From the NCBI RefSeq assembly GCF_036417845.1, contig NC_089979.1, forward strand, positions 121,987,415 through 122,051,414: a DNA stretch of 64,000 nt, given 5' to 3'. The translations under genes and the position numbers were made by a program. Every line of letters begins with the position of its first letter. Position 1 is the first letter of the stretch. Source of the stretch: Apteryx mantelli. Taxonomy: Eukaryota; Chordata; Aves; Apterygiformes; Apterygidae. Under the pieces are notes generated by a model that saw only the letters and a program-made list of their open reading frames with translations, made no database searches and was not told the DNA's origin. Below, piece after piece: positions 1 through 12,100 of the stretch.

Positions 1-3000
1 AGGGAATTAAAGGTTCATCTATTTTTAAAAAATTGCCTGAAAAAAGTTAAACAGATAGACAAGCAGAATAGAAGCACTGAGTGTGCCCATAGCTTCATGT
101 GTATCCATCACAATTTCATACAAAAGATATGACTTGCATGAGTTAACTCTCTCAACACAATCTCACCTGTTGTTTAGATTGATAAAAGCCCTATATCACT
201 TATTCTTCCAACTACTAAAGCACATGATCTCTGCAACTGTATCCTAACAACTTAAAAGCATAGGTATAACTACTAGCGTAACCAAAATATGTAGAAATAA
301 AAGCAATGAACTGGAGGATAATTTGGGGGTCGTTTCAATGCCACATTTTTATAAAACAGCCAGAAAAAAATGGCCTTTCCAACTGCTCCCTCAGGGTATT
401 TCCAGTACCTTCTCAGAGATTTATTGTGCTGCTGGGTATCTTTAGCACACTGTCAGACCACACTTGCAAAGGTGCTCTTTCCAGATAGGAAGGACTCTGA
501 TTTGGGGCAACCATTCTAAAGAAAAGTTTTCAGGAGAATCTGTTCCTTCTGCTGCTGGGACAGCAGGAAGCAGTACTGTAAAGGCAGCATGAGAGGATCT
601 GTCTTTATTTCTTCTCCCAGTAATAAACATGCACAATAATTCTGTTTACTGAATGCACGTCTGTTTGAGCTAATCCACTGATGTGTAGCCTGAGCAGTCA
701 TATAAACTTAATATTTTGCACCTGTGGATCCTGAAAGCAGAGAACAATGTTCCTTGTCAAAGTCTTAAAATAAAGTATAAAGCTTTCATATTAGCTGAGG
801 GAGGCTCCTGCATAGATTTTCTCTGGAACTCCTTCTGTCCTCTTTAAGGTTCTAAGAACAACACGAACAGCCCTTAGCACAACTAACAAATAAACCTGCT
901 ATGCTAGCTATGCTATTGCCAATAATTTTCCCAATCATTTCTGATGCCACTAACTCAGCCTGTCTTTATTGGCTGGGGCCCAGGATTAAGCTTAATATCT
1001 TAAACTGTAATTGCAGATGGGTACAGTCAAGAGTGAACTTTCAGTCCCATTTCCTCTCTGCATTTCATAATCTGTAAACACTAGATTTGGTCTAAAATTG
1101 GCTTACATAGCCACTACTCTGCAAATACTAAACCCCTAGCTAGGGTTTTACTAAACAGGGTCTTTCACTAAACTGTTGCCAAAACACAGTGTAGATGTCA
1201 AACACGCCCTGCTAAGACAATCAAGCCTGTCCATAGGGCTTTCCAACATGATTCACATTCACATTATCTGATACCTATGAAGACCAGCAAGACTAGGGAC
1301 ATTTTTTGATTTCTTACTCTGTGTGTCTGTGCAAGAAGATCACCTCTGATTTCCTCAGCTCTTATATCTCTTGTACCAGTATTCACATTCCAGAGGAACC
1401 CAAATTGCTACAAATTCTACGAATGTGTCCAAGAAAGCATCATTTCAAGCATACCAGTCTCCCCGACTTCAGTGGTGTTCTCTTCCGAGTTAGATCTGAG
1501 ACTGAAAGTTCACTCTTGACTCTGTAATGATGCCTGATCTCAGGACCACCAACTTTAGTTTCAAGTTGAAGCTTGAAAAGGTGGTAGTTGATTTAAGAAA
1601 CGAATCACTGAACTAGAATGAAAGGCTGTATATTTTTTTCAATGCCTGAAAGGCCGAGGCTTCCACCAATTCAGGATCCCCCTGTGGTTCCTACTATAAA
1701 AACAGCCTCTGCTTCTTTCAGAAGCGTGCAGTTAAGCCAGACAGCTTGTTAGGAAGAGAAATGAAATATGATAGGTGTCAAACAGCAGAAGAGACTTATT
1801 TGGCTAGGATTACATGAGCATCTGAGATAGCACTACAATGCAAACTTCTGGGAAAGCTACTATCATTCAGCCCCCCTTCCTCCTTCTTCCCGCTTATAAA
1901 CAAATGTACATGAACACTTTGTGGAAAGTGAATTTCAGATCTGAGGATTATGTTCCTGGAAACCTAATTCCAAGGGCCTTGCTTGACAACTAACATCTCA
2001 AAGGCCAGTGCTAACCTACACAGCTTCTTCGTCCCTTCCCACTCCCAGCTGTGCCTTCTCACTCCTGTCTTCCAGAGCTCTGTCAGCATAAGCATTCACA
2101 CAGTCACACAGGAAGCTGTACCATGGAAGTAGCCTCACCGTCAAAAATCATGTTTATTTCTGCATAGGATATTTCTCAGCCTGATCAGTTCTGTAAGCCA
2201 GTTCGCTGCCAGGCTACAAATGTAGTTGTGCCTAGTGGGCAAAACCCTGAGACAACAGCAAGCTGTCATAGGCAGTAAGGTTTTGGGGACAGAGATTATT
2301 TAGATCAGCTTAAAGAGAAGGCATATGGTATTAACATCACTGCCTCTGATAGGTATTGTTGTTCCTGTCTCCCGTAACTCACTCCTCACTAGACATTCCT
2401 ATTGCTTAACTTTCCTCAGACCCCTCCCTGAGCAAATTTCATCCACTAAAACATCAAAGGACAAGACAAAAAACAAAGAAAGGAAAAAGAAAAAAAAAAA
2501 AACAAAGAACTTTTTGCCATTTTAGTGAGCAAAACTGGCAAACAGAAGCCTCTGACAAATGCTAGAGTCAGTGCAAGGGAAAAGGGGACAGGACTGCGTG
2601 ACCTCAAGTAGAAAAAGAGAGAAAGACCACCAGAGAAGAGCATGGGACATGCAAGACCTCCCTTTTTAAGCAGCAAGCCACTGATTCAGCTGTCCCTGGA
2701 GCTGCAGCATAAAGCATTATCAATTAAGAATTAGCTACATCATCTCCAATGCAAATAGCTCATATATCGTGCATACGCACAACTCAAAGGAACAAATCAC
2801 CAGCCATCTGAATAATGTCCATGAATCTTGAGAGCACTTGGTTAGCTCACTCAGCATGTCAAGTAGATCAGCTTCAGGGACAAGTGAAAGACCAGCACTA
2901 GTCACAGAAAACTACCAGATAACAGAGGTGGAATTGAAGTTACAGATAATCCTACTTTTTAAAGGGCAGAGTAAGACAGAGTTCGTACATTCACTCACAG

Positions 3001-4604
3001 AACTCTTCCCCTCTGAGCTACCTTGGATGTGGCTTGTGGCTCTCTGCAAGGTGAGGAACTTGTTATGCAGCTCTGAGGACCAAAAAAGTTAACCACTCTG
3101 ATGATTGATAAAACACTTCCCAGTCACCCAGGTGCTGTTAGTAATTACCTCAGAGTATAAATCAATACTCTCAGCACTGCCCCAAAGATGCAGACATGTG
3201 GAACTGTAGGCACCTGTGAGAGGGAAATTTTTTTTTCTTTAAGCATACAATCTTTTCAAAAGGATCTTTCTCTAAAGTAAAATATTCTGCAGCACAAATT
3301 ATTGAGATTTTAGTCATTAGGAACTTTTTACATGTCAACATACACTTGCCAGAGACCAGGGCTCTTAAAAGAATACTGTAGAAGATGACAACAGCTCGAT
3401 GAGACGGTTAATTACACACTGCAGTTCTGTGAAGAAGCAAATGGGGGACACCGTATGATACCCCATCATATTTCATACTTTCTGAACAAATCCACATCTC
3501 AAGCTGTTTGTGGCAAAGGTTCTGGAATTTCACAATAAGCCTGTTTCCAATCACTAAGCAATGTTTAAGGTTTTTTTGTTTGTTTGTTTGTTATTTTACA
3601 GTGGAATATAAAGCTATTTAAACCCCATAAATAAGATTACCTGATAAATCTGTAAGACTGGCTAGCAAGGGACCCTGATTTTTAAAGCATGAAAAGGATG
3701 AGAACAATCTGTCTGAATATAGTATTTATTCAATGTATGGAAGAAGGAAGAACCTTGAATTAACCTCTTCAATTTTTCATTTTATTTTCAACTTGCTGTG
3801 ACCTACAGCTGCATAATCTTTTTTTCAGGAAAAATCTTCTATGCATCATACAGTCTCAAAACCCACTCATTTTGTTTTCTTCTGTTTATAGCAATCAGCT
3901 GTCTCAAGAAACAGAGGCAGCAATTTTGCTCTTTCTTTTCGCAATTTATTTCCTATCCAACATGTCCCTGGGGATATGAATCAGTAAAGCACCACTGACT
4001 TCAACACCACAGTTATCTGTGGATAAGGATCTGGCTTTCAGATGGGGTTTTTGCTCCAACCTTTCCAGTAATCTCTTTTTATAAGGAAAAAGTAAAACTG
4101 TTGCACATTAGCTCAGCCACTGGCAACGATCAAGTATCACAAGAGTGAGTCTACTGGCCACACTGCTCCAAAGTGCTAGAAAGATCTTTTAGTTTACTTC
4201 CAGTGGAAGAGAAATTTAGTAGAAAAGTCCATCCCTCCTGGTGAATCTATCCCTACTCCCATCACAAAGAGCTCTGCACAGCAGAGTACAGCACACCAAA
4301 TAGCAGCGCAGCAGCACTGCTCTGTTGCTTTGAAGAAATGTAGTGGGTTAAATTTCTAGAAAATACATTCCTTCCCGCTTGCTGGCAGATGCGTGACAGT
4401 TGTCCGTATGAGATGAGGAGCAACATAAAGTCTTCTACTCTGGGTTTATGCAGATGCAAAAGAAGGGAATCTCTTAAGATGAACCAGAAAGAGCAATAAG
4501 CCAAATTATGGTGTTCACTGCTTGTAGCGGATTTTCATAATGGAAACAAGAATCATATCATGACATTGATTCCAGGCTCCAAATTTTAAGTTGTCTTTAT
4601 ACAC
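1..4604. other. Gene-poor region, no exon supported
   Basis: Open frames here are under 90 codons, overlap on both strands and show no recognisable domain or paired splice sites. The sequence is AT-rich and contains an A-rich run near 2465-2505 and a TTTG repeat at 3571-3592. I see no RNA gene. It is probably intergenic DNA upstream of CAPN7; an intron of a gene lying to the left cannot be excluded. Confidence 0.5.
3571..3592. repeat. (TTTG)n microsatellite
   Basis: A short run of T followed by four TTTG/GTTT units; simple sequence with no gene context. Confidence 0.7.
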
Positions 4605-4609
4605 ACCTC
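4605..4609. repeat. Target-site duplication, left copy (ACCTC)
   Basis: The five bases ACCTC directly precede the TG end of the LTR and recur directly after its CA end at 5438-5442. This is the footprint of a retroviral integrase insertion. Five-base duplications are typical of ERVL-like and some ERV1 elements. Confidence 0.85.
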
Positions 4610-4660
4610 TGTCACAAAAGGAGTGATGCACTTCTCTCATAAGAGGGAAGCAGCACTACG

Positions 4661-4666
4661 TTTATT
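4661..4666 (-). terminator. LTR polyadenylation signal AATAAA
   Basis: TTTATT on the plus strand is AATAAA on the minus strand, 51 bp before the LTR 3' end. This is where an R/U5 poly(A) signal is expected for a minus-oriented LTR. Confidence 0.55.
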
Positions 4667-4771
4667 GCAGTAAGACGGACTTAACAAAGTTCAATCGTAA
4701 ATAAGAACGATTTAATGAGGTTCGATTGGCAAGGTTCACTCGGTTATTTACTGCATGAAGGACAGGGTCTG

Positions 4772-5055
4772 ATGCATGTGCAACGGAGACCCTCCCGTTG
4801 AGTCACGAGGTTCAGAAAGCACACCCTTGCTTTCTAAACTCCTTTGGAGAGGAGCTTAGGTGCAGCTGGATCCAGTCCTAGTCCCAGACTTGGTCAACGG
4901 TTTATGTCTAGAGGGGTGAGTGCAAAGGGAACCCTCCCGTTGAGTCACAAGGTTCAGACTGGACCCCCTTGCTTTCTAAACTCCTCCGAAGAGAAGCCTA
5001 GGCGTGGCTGAATCCAGTCCTAGTCTCGGACTTGGTTAATGGTTTATGTCTAAGG
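4772..5055 (-). repeat. Tandem duplication inside the LTR, period 142 bp
   Basis: Two adjacent copies of a roughly 142-bp unit, about 4772-4913 and 4914-5055, share long blocks. ACCCTCCCG occurs at 4789 and 4931, and TTTATGTCTA at 4901 and 5043, both 142 bp apart. The copies differ at scattered positions, so the duplication is not brand new. Each carries an AP-1-type TGAGTCA (4799-4805 and 4941-4947). The units lie downstream of the TATA-like box in LTR orientation. Confidence 0.85.
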
Positions 5056-5271
5056 GATTATGTGCGCAATTAGTCAGAGATATAACTCAGCAAAGTTTCA
5101 TGAAGTTCGCAAAAGTTCAGCATGCTGTTAATCACTTACCAAGGATCTGCTGTGGGTAAGGAATCTCTCAACCTCGAGGAGTGATCTTGAGAGGTGTCCC
5201 TGCTCAAGAGGAGGTTCTGCAGTGCAGCCCACTGCTGTGCAGGAGAGCTCAATGGGCTCTGGGCCACCCCC

Positions 5272-5279
5272 TATTTATG
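5272..5279 (-). promoter_or_regulatory. TATA-like box of the LTR
   Basis: The plus strand reads TATTTATG inside a C/G-rich setting; the minus strand gives CATAAATA. An AP-1 core (5293-5299) and an octamer-like site (5307-5314) lie just upstream in LTR orientation. Transcription would run toward position 1. Activity is inferred, not shown. Confidence 0.6.
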
Positions 5280-5437
5280 GGGGGGAGATGATTGACTCAT
5301 AGTCATATTTGCATACTAGATGGGCCTTAGTTGCCGCATGCTCAACTAGCCCCTACATACGTGCTGTTTACAGGGAGATCAGGTTGAGGGAGAGAGAGCA
5401 CATCAGTGGGGGGGGGGGAAAGGAGCACCCCGTCACA

Positions 5438-5442
5438 ACCTC
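5438..5442. repeat. Target-site duplication, right copy (ACCTC)
   Basis: An exact copy of 4605-4609, directly after the CA end of the LTR. Confidence 0.85.
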
Positions 5443-8400
5443 TCCTTTTACATTCTGCATACTTAATTCATTAACACTAGTGCTGTCATCAGTGTCAAAT
5501 TAAATTTAGAAAAATACATGTCATGGGCAAAGCTGTCACTAAACTTATAATCATGACAGCTGATCATGATAAAAACTAGCTAATCCACTTGGAAAACTTA
5601 GAATGCAGCAAGAGGACTAAATGATCACACATAGACAATATCTCTGATTGAAGCATCCTTCTCATGACTGCAGTGAGTTTTAGAATTGCAAAAGGTGCTA
5701 AAACTTTCACACAAGGTTGATGCCATCTTATTTTTTCATGAGACTGAACAGCTCCCCAGTGAAAACAGCTTTCAAGGTAGACACACAAACACTTGCACTA
5801 AATATACTCATGGAAGGATGTTTAAGCAATTTTTTGTGCTCTCTTTCTGTGGAGTTTCTTGCAATGAAGATTTGTCACAGCAAATGAGGTACAGTATCAA
5901 ATACTGTAATGTTTTACTAGTCCCTCCTATACAGGAGGATCAGTGTCTGGGACTGACACTGCTGAATGTTTACCCTCCCCAATGGAACAGTTAAAGCATA
6001 TCTACTTGCATGCATACCTGAAAAAAAGCTGGACCACTACCATCCTGCAGCATGTTCATGGCACGACAACATGCAGGTGATTCCTTAATCCTGTGCAGAC
6101 ATGAAATCTTCAGTCACTAGGAAAACCGTATTTGATGAGTCAGTAAGGGAAGATGAGGGAAATAAAAATAGAAGTACATTCATAAAAGCACATCAGGAAA
6201 ATTGCCTTGAAGTGCCTACACATATCACCAGCTCACTCTGCAACCCTGCAGTGACATCGCATGGGTCCATGGCAGTGCCAGCTGAGAATACGTATTGTCA
6301 AAATACATGGAGAAAACAGGGGGACAAATACCTACATACAGAACACTAGGTTGTTGGCATTGAAATGAGACGATCTAACCTCTTTAGTTAATTATGTCCA
6401 ACTCATTTATCCTCTCAAATAAAGGTAATGCAACACAAAATCCTGTTACAAGGCAGTTAATATTGTTTGCACACACTGGCTCACAAGGCATTTATGTCAA
6501 AAATGTTAGTTTTAAATAAAAGGAAATAGTGAATGGGGAGAGTAAAATTAAAATAAACCAGGCAGGATTTAGTGAAGTTAAGGAAAAGGGTTAAAGGAGC
6601 CAAACCAGCTGCTGGAAAAACTCATTCCCATTCTCCAACACAGAATTTGCTGCCCCCTGTCTGCTGCTCCAGGTGGCCACCTACTTCAAGTGAAGGAAAA
6701 AAGACTGCTAGTTTCAGAGAACTGAAGTCATCACATGAATATCATCATAGGGAGCTTTACATCTGCATTGCAGAAGCCAACAAGAGGTGAATTGATATTC
6801 TGTGTTAATAAAGTTAACTGTTGTGTTCTCACAAAACAATTTATCAGAATGTTCTGTCAAAACGGAGCCCTTGGACTACACCCATTCCAGTCTAACAAGT
6901 CACTCTGGCTGTATACTTTTCCACAATTACTTAGGGAATAAAGATTGATCTTGCCTTTAATTCAAACCACAACAGCCTTTTCTGGGTCAAAAGAAAATTA
7001 CTGTATGATTGATTTTCTTATGATGAATAGCAAAGCTTCTAACACTAGATCTCTTAGGAGCCTAATTTCCTTTTGCACACATTGCTAAAAACCTTATGTA
7101 CTTCACTGGAGCAAAAAGGTGGCGGGGGTGTGGGGGGGAAGGGGAAAGCAATAGGCAGTCCAGATAATGAAGGTATGGTTTCACAGATAGGTTGAGCTAA
7201 AAAAGGGAGATCTCATTCCCCCTCCCTCCTCTGTTCCATATACTCACCAGCACTAGTTCTCCTCCAGCCTCAGGGACAATCAATTCAATTTGCTAATGCA
7301 GAAAAGAAAAAAATCTGGCAGTTTTCATATTCTACCATTCTAGTGAGTTAAAGTGGCTCATTGTGACAAGCACAAGGGTTGGCACAAGGCAAGTGGTGAC
7401 AGCGCATGGCAGAGCCATCAAATGGGAAACATGGAAACAGGCAGCAGGAAGAGATACTGGACCTTCTCTTTTTGATAGTAGCAAACTGTTCAATCAGCTC
7501 AAGCCATTTTTTGAAATTATATCTTAGGAAAGCCTTAGTACTAGAGTATTCACTGTGATTTTATCCTGAATTCATCTGACTGGCTTTTAAAATTTAGAGA
7601 AAATGTACACTGAGCTAGGCACCTTTTTTTTTGGGGGGGGGGGGGGGTGGAGAGAGTTTTAGGTTTTGAGCCCAATACAGCTTTTGAGTGATTATTTGTG
7701 AAGGGATCAAACTCAGGCTTAGGATGAAAACTCAACTCCTCTTACCTATGCAGTATCCTGGCACCCCTCTATCATTACATTTTCACTCTAATAGAATTAA
7801 ATCCTCAGACACATGTCTTTGTTTTTTGGGTCTTGGTCAGAATGTGTGAATGAACTACCTAGAAGTACATGTATTGATCTAACTAACTACATTTCTGTTT
7901 TATTTTGTGTCCTACTACACACGTTAACAAGTTTGAGTATTTCAAACCAGAAAATGCATGAGTAAAAGCTCTATAGCTTGAACATCTAAAGAAGTATTCT
8001 AAAATTGAAGGCTATATATTCTGTTTTAGCTCTAAGCTCTTTGCTTTTGAGGTAGGTAATTACTGAAGCTAAGCATTACTGTCACACTTTTGGTATTTAG
8101 TGACAGTAGTAGGGATTTATAACCAGAGAACTCTCTTGAGAAAGAAAAATCCTGAAAGATGCCCTCATCGTCTACAGAAACATTTTTTTCTCCTCCAGCA
8201 AATACCGGTTTTAGTACAAAAGAAAGGAAATTGAAACATCTGGCAAAATGACCTTTGCATGTTCCTAGGAATGGAGGATTTATTGAACTCCCTTATATAA
8301 ACTGGAGTAGTTCCCACTTGATTAACGTATAAAGATGAGATTAAATCAAGTTAATAAAACATTTAAATTGCACATCCTTATTTCTTTTTGGATTTGCCTT

Positions 8401-8744
8401 TAGTGTTTCATAACCTCATAACCTCTACCTAACCACTGATTATGCTTGTTCTTTATTTCTCTTCTTCTTGTGACACATTTTTGGTTTTGAATATTTGGAT
8501 CTATTGAAGAGCTTAAGTTTATCACAGGGTGTCAGAGAACACTTTGGTGGCTAGTACCATATGTAAGAGAAAGAGAGGCAGTAAATGTTTACATAGCTGT
8601 CTCTATGCAGAAGAACATAACTTGATAACTCAGATTACCAAGCCTATGTGTTCTTTTTCTTGTTCTTTTTTCTCCTATGTGATCAAGTCTCTATGTTCCC
8701 AGCAGAGTAAAGTTATGGTCATTTCAAAGAGTGCTTGAGTGAAT
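5443..8744. other. Gene-poor region, no exon supported
   Basis: Only short, mostly overlapping open frames occur, none with a recognisable domain. A T8 run followed by a G run of about 15 lies at about 7624-7649 and is the only striking local composition. I see no RNA gene. Confidence 0.5.
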
Positions 8745-9180
8745 CTGTTGAATCACTGCCACAGAAAAGGGCAAAAAGGCTGATCAAAGATATGGAAAGA
8801 TTTCTGAATGAAGAATAACCACATACACTAGCCTATTCAGCCAGGAAAAAATGATGATTGAGGAAAGATATGACAGACATCTATAAAGCCATGAGCAGCT
8901 TGGGGACAATGTTTCTTCCAACACAAGGATACGATATTAAATGAAGCTATCTGGTGGCAGGTTCACAGCAAACAAAACGGAAGCTCACGTGTTGTGTAGT
9001 TCAGTTGTGGAACTCTTTGCACCAGGATGCTGTGAATGCTAAGAGTTCAAATAGGCTCAAGGGAGGAGTGGACAAACTGACACTAAAGTATATCAGAGGT
9101 CATTAGATACAGAGATGCCACCTTTGGGCTGTAAGAGTCCCTGATCCATGAGCTGCTGGAGGATGGGAAAACTCTGGAAG
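8745..9180 (+). mobile_element. Old CR1-like LINE 3' fragment
   Basis: The stretch resembles the non-coding tail of CR1-like LINEs of birds and reptiles. A 'GACAGACATCTATAAAGCCATGAG'-type segment is followed by a 'TTCACAGCAAACAAAA' segment, then 'TTGTGGAACTCTTTGCACCAGGATGCTGTG', then 'GGGAGGAGTGGACAAACTGA'. Divergence is high and there is no open reading frame. Boundaries are approximate and the subfamily cannot be named by eye. Confidence 0.6.
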
Positions 9181-12100
9181 AGTATTACTATATCTACTTT
9201 GTTCTTGTACTCTTTATACAGTCACACTTTTATGGATACTTATCCAAATGCCAGAAGTGCATAAAAAGATAAGCAAGCCACCCAACCATGTGGATCAAAT
9301 GCAGCCCTCTTGCAGCATCATTGTTTAATTTATTGTCTCTGAAAAGCAAAAGATTATGCCTGTTAAAGAGCAACACCAATTTTTACCAAATGGTATTGAT
9401 ACTTGCCTAAGGACACCAGCTCCTGTAGTGGCACTTAGCCCACACAGACTTCTAGGGAGGGAGAAAATGTTATTTAAAAAAAAAAAAAAAAAATTGTGCT
9501 CAATCCAGGATCTGACAAATTCATTGACATATCAAACACAAGAATTCCTCCTGGAACTCGGGCAAAGACAGATCATTGCAGAGCCCCCAAAGCTATGCCC
9601 CCTCTGTCAGTAAGATCCACTTAATTTATAAAAACATGTGCAAGAGTCACTTATAGAACAGTGCATGAAAGACAAGTTTCTGTAATGAAAATTGGGGATT
9701 TTCTCCTCAACAGCTATACCTTCCAGATTGCTCTGGTTCCAGCTCCAAAATGCTTATAAACATCCCTCCATTTGTCTGTTTCTAGGCAGCAAAACAAAGC
9801 AATATTCATCTACCAATGAGGTTGGAGGTCCCAGTTCTGGTTTCTAGACTACTTTCTCTGCCATCTTCCTTGCTTGTAGTACCTAGAAAATAAACAAAGT
9901 GCAGGAATTGTCTTAGCTCAGATAGACGTTTCAGAACATCCTTTTGTTCACTCAGTCTACTGAGGGAGACGTATTTCACTGAAAGCCGAATGAATGTCCT
10001 ACTGGGCAAAAATTTTTAAATAGTCAATGCATACATAATGCAACAAAAGTGAGACACGTGCAAAGCTATCTCCAGGTGGAAAGGTTATAGGATGATGACA
10101 GACAGGTTGGAAAGTGACATTTTCAGGTAAGGTTCTTCTGTCATTAATTCATTCCAATTGTACTGTTCCATTTTATGTTAAAAAGACTATTTTCAACTAA
10201 TTCAAGTGGCAGTTTGAATTCATTTTGGTAGTTCAAAGTGGAAACCCTGTAATGAGGAGGATAAAACTCACTACACACTAGATTATGCCTTGTGTTATTT
10301 TATCACACAGTTACATGTTACGCCCTGGTCTCATAGGACTAAAGGGAGATTCTGGTTACTTACAGAAGGAAAGAAGAATGGCTGGCTTTTCATTTGAGGA
10401 ACTGACTAGATTTTGTTTTTTTTGCATGCTTGTTTTATTAATAGCTGGAGAGTTACGGTTAGGTTAAGGGATGCAAAAGTAAAGTGCACAGAATTTTTTT
10501 TTGTTTCAGCTGTGTAAACACTTATGCACATGAACAACTTTATCCTCAAATGTTTCACTAAGATTACTCAAAGGTTTAAGTAAACTGAATAAAGTCCACC
10601 ATTACATGCACATTTGTGCCATGAGGACTTCATTATTTTTTCTGCTGTCTGTCCTATGCAGTGCAAGTGGCATTATTTTAGCACAGAATCTTCAGCATAA
10701 ACATCCACCTAGAGAAATTAAAGCAAAGTCAGCCAGTAGTAGTTATTGCGAGATCTGTCTTCCCCTTCTCTGCTTACATGCTTATAAGTTGGCCTCTTGC
10801 CAAAAAATGAAATAAATCATATCACCCCCTAAGATTTAAAAATGGAAATATTCTATACAAAAAAGGCTTGACTGAGCACAAATTTATTTGTACACGAGGT
10901 GAAAAACTGTGGAAAGCTGAAGATACAGGCTTGGTATTTACTCTGTATGCTGTCAAATTGATTCTCTCCATTGATGAGGACAAATTCTCAGCAGTGCGAC
11001 ATTTACCAGGATTGATCAAAATTGTCTTGGAGGAATTCCTATGGCATGTTCCCACTAAAGGTATTCTGAGCAGTTTTTTCCTTATTCTCTCATATATATA
11101 TTTGTTCTTTTCACCTAGATTTTCTAAGTGAAAACATGAAAACATTTTTATATTAAAAAAAAGAGAGAGAGAGAGATCTCCAAAACTAAATATTAACTCA
11201 AATGTTTTCTTGGCCTCTGTCATTAGTACAGTAATGAAGATCATCCATGCATCCATGAAGGAAAAAGATCTTCAGCCATCCAATGTCTTACTGACCCTGA
11301 AAGATAGTAAGAGTAAGGATATTTGATGAGATCCTTTAAGAATTTACTTGTTGTTTAAAGCAGCATCTTAACTAAAAAAATGAATGTTTCTCAATGACAG
11401 TAAGCATATCGAGCAATAGAATCAGGCAAGTTACAAGGGAAAGTTTATGGATCAGTTTTATTATCAGTAGTGGCTACTGATACTACCCAACTACCCAATC
11501 ATCTACTAAAGGAGCTTATTCATGATCCACAGAGACAATTACTATGATCCCAACTATTTAACAAGAAAGTCAGTCTCCCCACAGTGCACTCAGCTGACCT
11601 TTTCATCAAATCCAAATGATACTGTGAATTTTCTTCAAACTTTCCACATTTAAACATGGAAATGCCGAACAATGAAAATTGATGTTTAACCCATTTTGAT
11701 ACAGCTATAATCTATCAGAAGGGTTGAAGATGAAATTAAAAAAAAAAAAGTTCAAAGCTTGAGACTACAAAACGAGCTTGAGGTCTTCCTAAAGGGGTAC
11801 AATGCCAGTCTTGCAACTAGATGTACATAAAAAGGACCAATGAATTCCACATGCCCAGATTCAGCTGCAAGATTAGGAAGCATCTTTTTCAGACTCTGGA
11901 GTCTCATTTATATTAGGTATGCAGTTTTCATGAAACAGGCATTAATACTTAAATTGCATGTAAGCATGCTTCTATAGATAAAGTTACAGATGCAGTTTGG
12001 AACTGGATGTTTGATAAACTCCGTGGCCCCAAAGAATTCTTTGGGAAGCAGGAATTAACAGGCTACATACAGACACTGCAGTACAAGGTCTAACATAAGC

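Larger units (their letters stand above)
4610..5437 (-). mobile_element. Solo LTR of an endogenous retrovirus (828 bp)
   Basis: The element starts TGTCAC and ends GTCACA, so it has the TG...CA termini of an LTR, with short imperfect inverted ends. It is flanked by a perfect 5-bp direct duplication, ACCTC. Read on the minus strand it has promoter-like order: an octamer-like ATGCAAAT (5307-5314), an AP-1 core (5293-5299), a TATA-like ATAAATA (5272-5279), and an AATAAA (4661-4666) about 50 bp before the 3' end. No retroviral coding sequence lies on either side, so this is a solo LTR left by recombination between two LTRs. The 5-bp duplication fits an ERVL-like or ERV1-like family; I do not recognise the family. 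The intact ends and duplication suggest it is much younger than the CR1 and MIR relics nearby. Confidence 0.88.

Noticed and set aside
4610-5437. Possible full provirus around the LTR
   Set aside because: The target duplications flank a single LTR directly, and no gag/pol/env-like coding sequence or second LTR is present in the flanks.
10822-11256. 144-codon minus-strand open frame
   Set aside because: Overlaps an opposite-strand frame, has no recognised domain or splice context, and lies in AT-rich intergenic sequence; best explained by chance.
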